In this document: positions 60,260-64,000 of the stretch, in pieces
How positions within the stretch are numbered: position 1 is the stretch's first letter
Layout: every line of letters begins with the position of its first letter
Assembly (NCBI GenBank): GCA_902810075.1
Contig: LR778135.1
Location: 868,001 to 932,000, forward strand
Origin: Ruminococcaceae bacterium BL-6
GTDB taxonomy: Bacteria; Bacillota; Clostridia; Oscillospirales; Acutalibacteraceae
Length of the DNA stretch: 64,000 nucleotides
Direction: 5' to 3'
Position numbers and translations under genes: made by a program
Notes under the pieces: generated by a model
What the model saw: the letters and a program-made list of their open reading frames with translations, nothing else
Databases searched by the model: none
What the model was told of the DNA's origin: nothing

Positions 60260-61723
60260 TTGAACGAAAATCAGAGGCTGCCCTTCGGGAAAAATCTGAC
60301 GATGCTGACGGATTTTTATGAAATCACGATGGCAAACGGCTATTTTACCAATGGATTTCAGGACAAAATTGCGTATTTCGACATGTTTTTCCGGAAAATC
60401 CCCGATTCCGGCGGATTTGCCATTATGGCGGGCGTCCAGCAGCTTGTGGAGTATCTGAAGGACCTTCATTTTACGAAGGAAGACCTGGATTATCTGAGAT
60501 CCACAAAAATTTTTGACGAGGGCTTCATCGACTATCTGGCCCGTTTCAAGTTCGACTGCGACGTGTGGGTGGTGCCGGAAGGAACCCCCATCTTCCCGGG
60601 GGAGCCGATCGTCACGGTGCGCGGCTCCGTGATTCAGGCGCAGTTCATCGAAACGATGGTGCTTCTGTGCGTCAACCATCAGACCCTGATCGCGACGAAG
60701 GCGAACCGCATCGTGCGCGCCGCGCAGGGGCGGGCGGTAATGGAATTCGGCTCGCGCCGCGCGCAGGGCTTCGACGGGGCGGTGTACGGCGCGCGCGCGG
60801 CGTACATCGGCGGGTGCGCCGGGACGGCCTGCACCATCTGCGACCGCGATTTCGGGATTCCCGCCATGGGCACCATGGCCCACAGCTGGGTTCAGCTTTT
60901 CGACAGCGAGCTCGACGCGTTCCGCGCCTATGCGCGCGAGTATCCGTCCCAGTGCACCCTGCTGGTCGATACCTACAACGTGCTAAAGTCCGGCGTCCCG
61001 AACGCCATCCGCACGTTCAACGAGGAACTGCTTCCGCACGGCTTCCGCCCCGCGGGAATCCGCATCGACAGCGGCGACATTACTTACCTTTCCCGCAAGG
61101 CGAGAAAGATGCTGGACGAAGCCGGCTTTGAGGACTGCAAGATCTGCGCTTCGAACGCCTTGGACGAATACATCATCCGCGACATGCTGATGCAGGGGGC
61201 GCAGGTGGACAGCTTCGGTGTCGGCGAGCGCATGATCACCTCCGCTTCCGAGCCGGTGTTCGGCGGCGTTTACAAGCTTTCGGGCGTGGAGCGCAGCGAC
61301 GGCACCGTGGAGCCGAAGATCAAGATCAGCGAGAACGTCTCCAAGATCACGACGCCCGGCTTCAAGAAGATATGGCGACTCTTCGACCGCTTCAGCGGCA
61401 AGGCGATGGCGGATGTCATCACCCTGCACGACGAGGTGATCGACGACGGCAAGCCCTACGAAATCTTCGACCCGGATTACGTCTGGAAGCGCAAGCGCCT
61501 GGTGGATTTCAGGGCGGTCCCGATTCAGGAGAAGATTTTTGAAAACGGCCGCTGCATCGTGAAGCCGCGCCCGCTGAACGAAATCCGCTCGTACTGCGCC
61601 GAGCAGGTCGGAAAGCTGTGGGAAGAGGTCACGCGCTTTGAAAATCCGCACCGGTATTATGTCGACCTCTCGCAGAAGCTCTGGCAGATGAAGGAAACGC
61701 TCATCTCCGACCACAGATATTAG
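60260..61723 (+). CDS. pncB: Nicotinate phosphoribosyltransferase
   Basis: A 487-residue enzyme of NAD salvage that joins nicotinate and PRPP. Family motifs: LTMLTDFYEITMANGYF at the start, FDMFFRKIPDSGGFAI, MEFGSRRAQGFDGAVYGARAAYIGG, HSWVQLF, LLVDTYNVLKSG and IRIDSGDITYLS, with VDSFGVGERMITS. A TTG start fits AGAGGTGG 7 bases upstream; the longer open frame before it is leader RNA. Confidence 0.93.
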   Translation: MNENQRLPFGKNLTMLTDFYEITMANGYFTNGFQDKIAYFDMFFRKIPDSGGFAIMAGVQQLVEYLKDLHFTKEDLDYLRSTKIFDEGFIDYLARFKFDCDVWVVPEGTPIFPGEPIVTVRGSVIQAQFIETMVLLCVNHQTLIATKANRIVRAAQGRAVMEFGSRRAQGFDGAVYGARAAYIGGCAGTACTICDRDFGIPAMGTMAHSWVQLFDSELDAFRAYAREYPSQCTLLVDTYNVLKSGVPNAIRTFNEELLPHGFRPAGIRIDSGDITYLSRKARKMLDEAGFEDCKICASNALDEYIIRDMLMQGAQVDSFGVGERMITSASEPVFGGVYKLSGVERSDGTVEPKIKISENVSKITTPGFKKIWRLFDRFSGKAMADVITLHDEVIDDGKPYEIFDPDYVWKRKRLVDFRAVPIQEKIFENGRCIVKPRPLNEIRSYCAEQVGKLWEEVTRFENPHRYYVDLSQKLWQMKETLISDHRY

Positions 61724-61738
61724 GCCGCTGAACATCCC

Positions 61739-61767
61739 TTGACACCGCGCCGGAAATCGGTTATAAT
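61739..61767 (+). promoter_or_regulatory. rnpB promoter
   Basis: TTGACA, 17 bases, TATAAT: perfect consensus, ending about 9 bp before the RNA. Confidence 0.9.
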
Positions 61768-61775
61768 ACGCTATT

Positions 61776-62123
61776 GCGAGCAGGCTGAACAGCTGCGGGC
61801 AGAATCCCGAAAGGGCCTGTCCGAGGAAAGTCCGAGCTCCACAGGGCAGGAATAACGGCTAACGGCCGCCGGGGGCGACCCCAGGGAAAGTGCAACAGAG
61901 AGATACCGCCCGCTTTTGCGGGTAAGGCTGGAAAGGCGGGGTAAGAGCCCACCAGCGCGCGGGAGACCGCGCGGCTATGTAAACCCTATTCGGAGCAACA
62001 CCGCAGTGGGACGGAAGGCGTCGGCCCGGCGCGTCCCTAGAAGGTGGCATCGAGCCGCGGCGGCAACGCCCGGCCAAGATAGATGGCTGTTCACGACAGA
62101 ACTCGGCTTACAGGCCTGCTCGT
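61776..62123 (+). ncRNA. rnpB: RNase P RNA, class A
   Basis: The catalytic RNA for tRNA 5' processing. Ends pair (GAGCAGGC with GCCTGCTC). Conserved pieces in order: GAGGAAAGTCCGAGCTCC, CAGGGAAAGTGCAACAGAGAG, GTAAACCC, CGGAGCAACACCG, GATAGATG and CAGAACTCGGCTTACAGG. A terminator follows. Confidence 0.96.
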
Positions 62124-62135
62124 ACTTTTTTTACC

Positions 62136-62162
62136 AAAAACCGCTTTACAGGCGGTTTTTTT
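62136..62162 (+). terminator. rnpB terminator
   Basis: AAAAACCGC pairs with GCGGTTTTT, then TT. Nothing further is seen between here and 62398. Confidence 0.9.
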
Positions 62163-62398
62163 GCTGCCTAAGAAACTTTAAACAGTTGGTTATCGTGCGG
62201 CTTTTTCAGGCCTATCGCGTTCTGCCATATTTCGTTACCTTATTTTATATACAAAAAACCTGTGCTTCGATCATAGCATAGCGCCTTTTAAAATGCAAGA
62301 GGTCCATAACCTTTCTCAATTTGCGGTTGACAGAAGCGACGACAGAATATATGATAGAAATAAGTGGATTGGAAATTGATTTATTGGAGGTCATCAAT

Positions 62399-62605
62399 AT
62401 GTCGAGAGGCCGCAAACCAGCGAAACCGATTGCAGAACAAATCAAGGATAAAGAGGAACTCGTCAAGAAGCTGCAGAGCGAAATAACTAAAATGAAAAAG
62501 CAGGAAGAAGAAAAAGAGCTTCGGGAAATCAAAACCGAAATTAAAGAATCAGGCGTTGACCTGAAAGAAATAATTGCCGCCATTCAAGCGAAAAAGTCGT
62601 CCTGA
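62399..62605 (+). CDS. Small coiled-coil protein of a mobile region
   Basis: A 68-residue protein: basic start MSRGRKPAKPIAEQI, then a charged coiled coil (EELVKKLQSEITKMKKQEEEKELREIKTEI) and a short helix. TTGGAGG precedes the ATG by 8 bases. Not recognised as a named family; small proteins of this kind are common in plasmids and integrative elements, as are the genes that follow. Confidence 0.6.
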   Translation: MSRGRKPAKPIAEQIKDKEELVKKLQSEITKMKKQEEEKELREIKTEIKESGVDLKEIIAAIQAKKSS

Positions 62606-62621
62606 GCGGGCGGCTTTTTTT
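62592..62621 (+). terminator. Terminator overlapping the coiled-coil gene end
   Basis: GTCGTCC pairs (with G-T pairs) with GGGCGGC and is followed by seven T. Confidence 0.7.
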
Positions 62622-62642
62622 CATATGGTTTGGATAGGGGGA

Positions 62643-63515
62643 CTACTCCCGCAAGATGTATTTTGCGGCTTTCTCGGCGGCGCTGGAAGCCGCTACGAGC
62701 CAATGGGGGTTGTCCTGCAGGGCTGTAATCCAGCCGCGCATATAGGCCACGCTGTTCGATTCCTCGGCGGGGGTTAAAATTCCAAGGCTGGCACAGAGCA
62801 TAGACGCGCCCATTTCGGCGGTGAGTTCTTCTTTGCTATATTCTTTGCCGCCGCAGAAGTCGTGTTTCAAACGGTCAAGGCGATTTTTTGCTCCCGTGCT
62901 GTGCACGGCTTCATGGAAAGCCGTCCCATAAAATGCTTCCGCGCATTTGAACGTATTTGCCATGGGAAGCATAATCGTGTCGGCGAGGGGATTATAACAG
63001 GCTCTGTCGCCGTTTTGGTATATCACCTGAATTTTTTCACGACCGATATAATTTTCAAAGACGGCTTGCGCCTTTGCGTTTGGCTGAAAATCGAATTCAG
63101 GCTTTACTTTTTCGCTTTGCGGTAATCCGTCGATATCTTCCGCATGAAAGACATTATAATATTTCAGGTAAGGCACTTTTTGCGTCTTGGTTTCGAGTTC
63201 CCCGTTTTGATTTTTAACCTTTTTTTCGCGCTCGCAAAAATTGAAATAGACCACGATCTCCTGATGACAACCCTTGCGGATTTTCAGCTTTGGATTATGC
63301 TTTTGCAAATCGCAGAATTGATTCCACGTTAAATATTCCCCACTGCCCAAAAGCGGAACATTGATTCCCGAATAGGTACGCTTCGTCACATAATTTCGGG
63401 GTGCGTCCGCATACACCCATGGTTTTTCCCACGGCAATGGCTCTTTGTTTTTTATCGCTGCTTCAATTTTAGATATCATGCGCCGCGCTATCATTTGATG
63501 GATTTTATTTGTCAT
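62643..63515 (-). CDS. ArdC-like ssDNA-binding zincin protein
   Basis: A 290-residue protein. The N-terminal domain (PLPWEKPWVYADAPRNYVTKRTYSGINVPLL, TWNQFCDLQKHNPKLKIRKGCHQEIVVYF) matches the ArdC/LtrC N-terminal domain; the C-terminal metallopeptidase-like domain has AFHEAVHSTGAKNRL (HExxH). Such proteins protect incoming plasmid or element DNA from restriction. It suggests a conjugative or plasmid-derived segment at this end of the window. Confidence 0.85.
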   Translation of the reverse strand: MTNKIHQMIARRMISKIEAAIKNKEPLPWEKPWVYADAPRNYVTKRTYSGINVPLLGSGEYLTWNQFCDLQKHNPKLKIRKGCHQEIVVYFNFCEREKKVKNQNGELETKTQKVPYLKYYNVFHAEDIDGLPQSEKVKPEFDFQPNAKAQAVFENYIGREKIQVIYQNGDRACYNPLADTIMLPMANTFKCAEAFYGTAFHEAVHSTGAKNRLDRLKHDFCGGKEYSKEELTAEMGASMLCASLGILTPAEESNSVAYMRGWITALQDNPHWLVAASSAAEKAAKYILRE

Positions 63516-63613
63516 TTTTATCGTCCTCTCTGTACTTATTTTTTATCATTCTACAATAACAGACAAAAAAATATAACAATAAAAATATTTAGTTTAGAAT
63601 GACTTTTTTTCAA

Positions 63614-64000
63614 CTAAGACACCGCTTCATTTAACTGCTTGGAATAAATCGAAACGAGCGCTTTGGAAACGCCTATCAATCGGGCAATTTCAGCTTTTGA
63701 TTTACCGCAATTTAAATATTTCCGTATTTGAATCAGCTTGTCCGACTTCGCGGCTTGGCGTTTGGTGAGGCCATCGGAATTACGGCGTTGCTTTTTCCGC
63801 TTCGCGTAGTCGCGTTTTCTCTTTTCATCAGGTGTAATAAGAGTTTTATAGGCTGGCATTTCGTCGGGGGAAATTTTCAGCAATTCCATGATCTTTTGAT
63901 TGCTATAGCGATAATGGCCGAATTCTCCATTTTGGGAAATACGCTCGGAAACGGCGTCCAGATGAATCCTTTTCAACTGTGAAATCGGTAGAGGAGCTTT
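63614..64000 (-). CDS. Helix-turn-helix protein, 5' end outside window
   Basis: The frame stays open to the last base (reading ...KAPLPISQLKRIHLDAVSE), so the start is beyond the window; an internal TTG at 63976 has no good ribosome site. The visible 129 residues contain YSNQKIMELLKISPDEMP, a basic stretch (KRKRDYAKRKKQRRN) and a C-terminal helix-turn-helix (GKSKAEIARLIGVSKALVSIY). Not assigned; it could be the end of a replication or regulatory protein of the mobile region. Confidence 0.6.
   Translation of the reverse strand, partial: KAPLPISQLKRIHLDAVSERISQNGEFGHYRYSNQKIMELLKISPDEMPAYKTLITPDEKRKRDYAKRKKQRRNSDGLTKRQAAKSDKLIQIRKYLNCGKSKAEIARLIGVSKALVSIYSKQLNEAVS

Overview
The window comes from a Gram-positive, spore-forming anaerobe, most likely a clostridial species of the Oscillospiraceae type. 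The evidence is a cotJABC spore-coat operon, a YtvI-like sporulation membrane protein, a rubredoxin plus flavodiiron (FprA) pair, a class A RNase P RNA, moderately high GC, and Gram-positive transporter and regulator families. I cannot name the species.

The main observation is that the spore-coat manganese catalase gene cotJC is present in three pieces spread over 46.7 kb. Segment 1 (2459-2557) follows cotJA and cotJB. Segment 2 is only 92 bp (17207-17298). Segment 3 (48707-49124) completes the gene. Joining them across the short direct repeats at each break (19 bp, then 8 bp) restores one 202-codon frame with all five expected metal ligands. Each gap is a DNA element whose right end carries its own large serine recombinase. 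This is the architecture of the B. subtilis skin element in sigK, but here two tandem elements sit in one gene and carry metabolic cargo instead of phage genes.

Element 1 (about 14.6 kb, 2558-17187) carries a fructosamine (Amadori product) island: FrlD-type kinase, hydantoinase/oxoprolinase A and B, a five-gene dipeptide-type ABC transporter, FrlB-type deglycase and a GntR/FrlR regulator, then a small unknown gene and recombinase 1. Element 2 (about 31.4 kb, 17299-48698) carries a sulfonate-type ABC transporter behind a cysteine-rich leader peptide and terminator, a TetR-controlled efflux operon (ABC, HlyD and TolC-like proteins), an MFS drug exporter, a hydroxyacyl-CoA dehydrogenase, a YesM/YesN two-component pair, a polyol/L-xylulose operon with a two-ATPase ABC importer, an ABC-F protein behind an attenuator-like leader, TPP-riboswitch-controlled thiC, and recombinase 2. 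Recombinase 2 is fused in frame to cotJC segment 3, so its C-terminus would change on excision.

Left of cotJ lie the end of a ThiF/MoeB-type gene, a ThiS-like carrier gene and an intact IS5-family element (667-1511). Right of cotJC lie a P-type Ca2+ ATPase, a small conserved gene, a MITE-like repeat, rubredoxin and FprA, a candidate structured RNA (54164-54315), a YtrA/YtrB-type ABC operon, a YtvI-like protein, a tandem promoter-hairpin repeat, an XRE regulator, nicotinate phosphoribosyltransferase, rnpB, and the edge of another mobile or plasmid-like region (coiled-coil protein, ArdC-like zincin, partial helix-turn-helix protein). No tRNA, 16S/23S rRNA or CRISPR array was seen.
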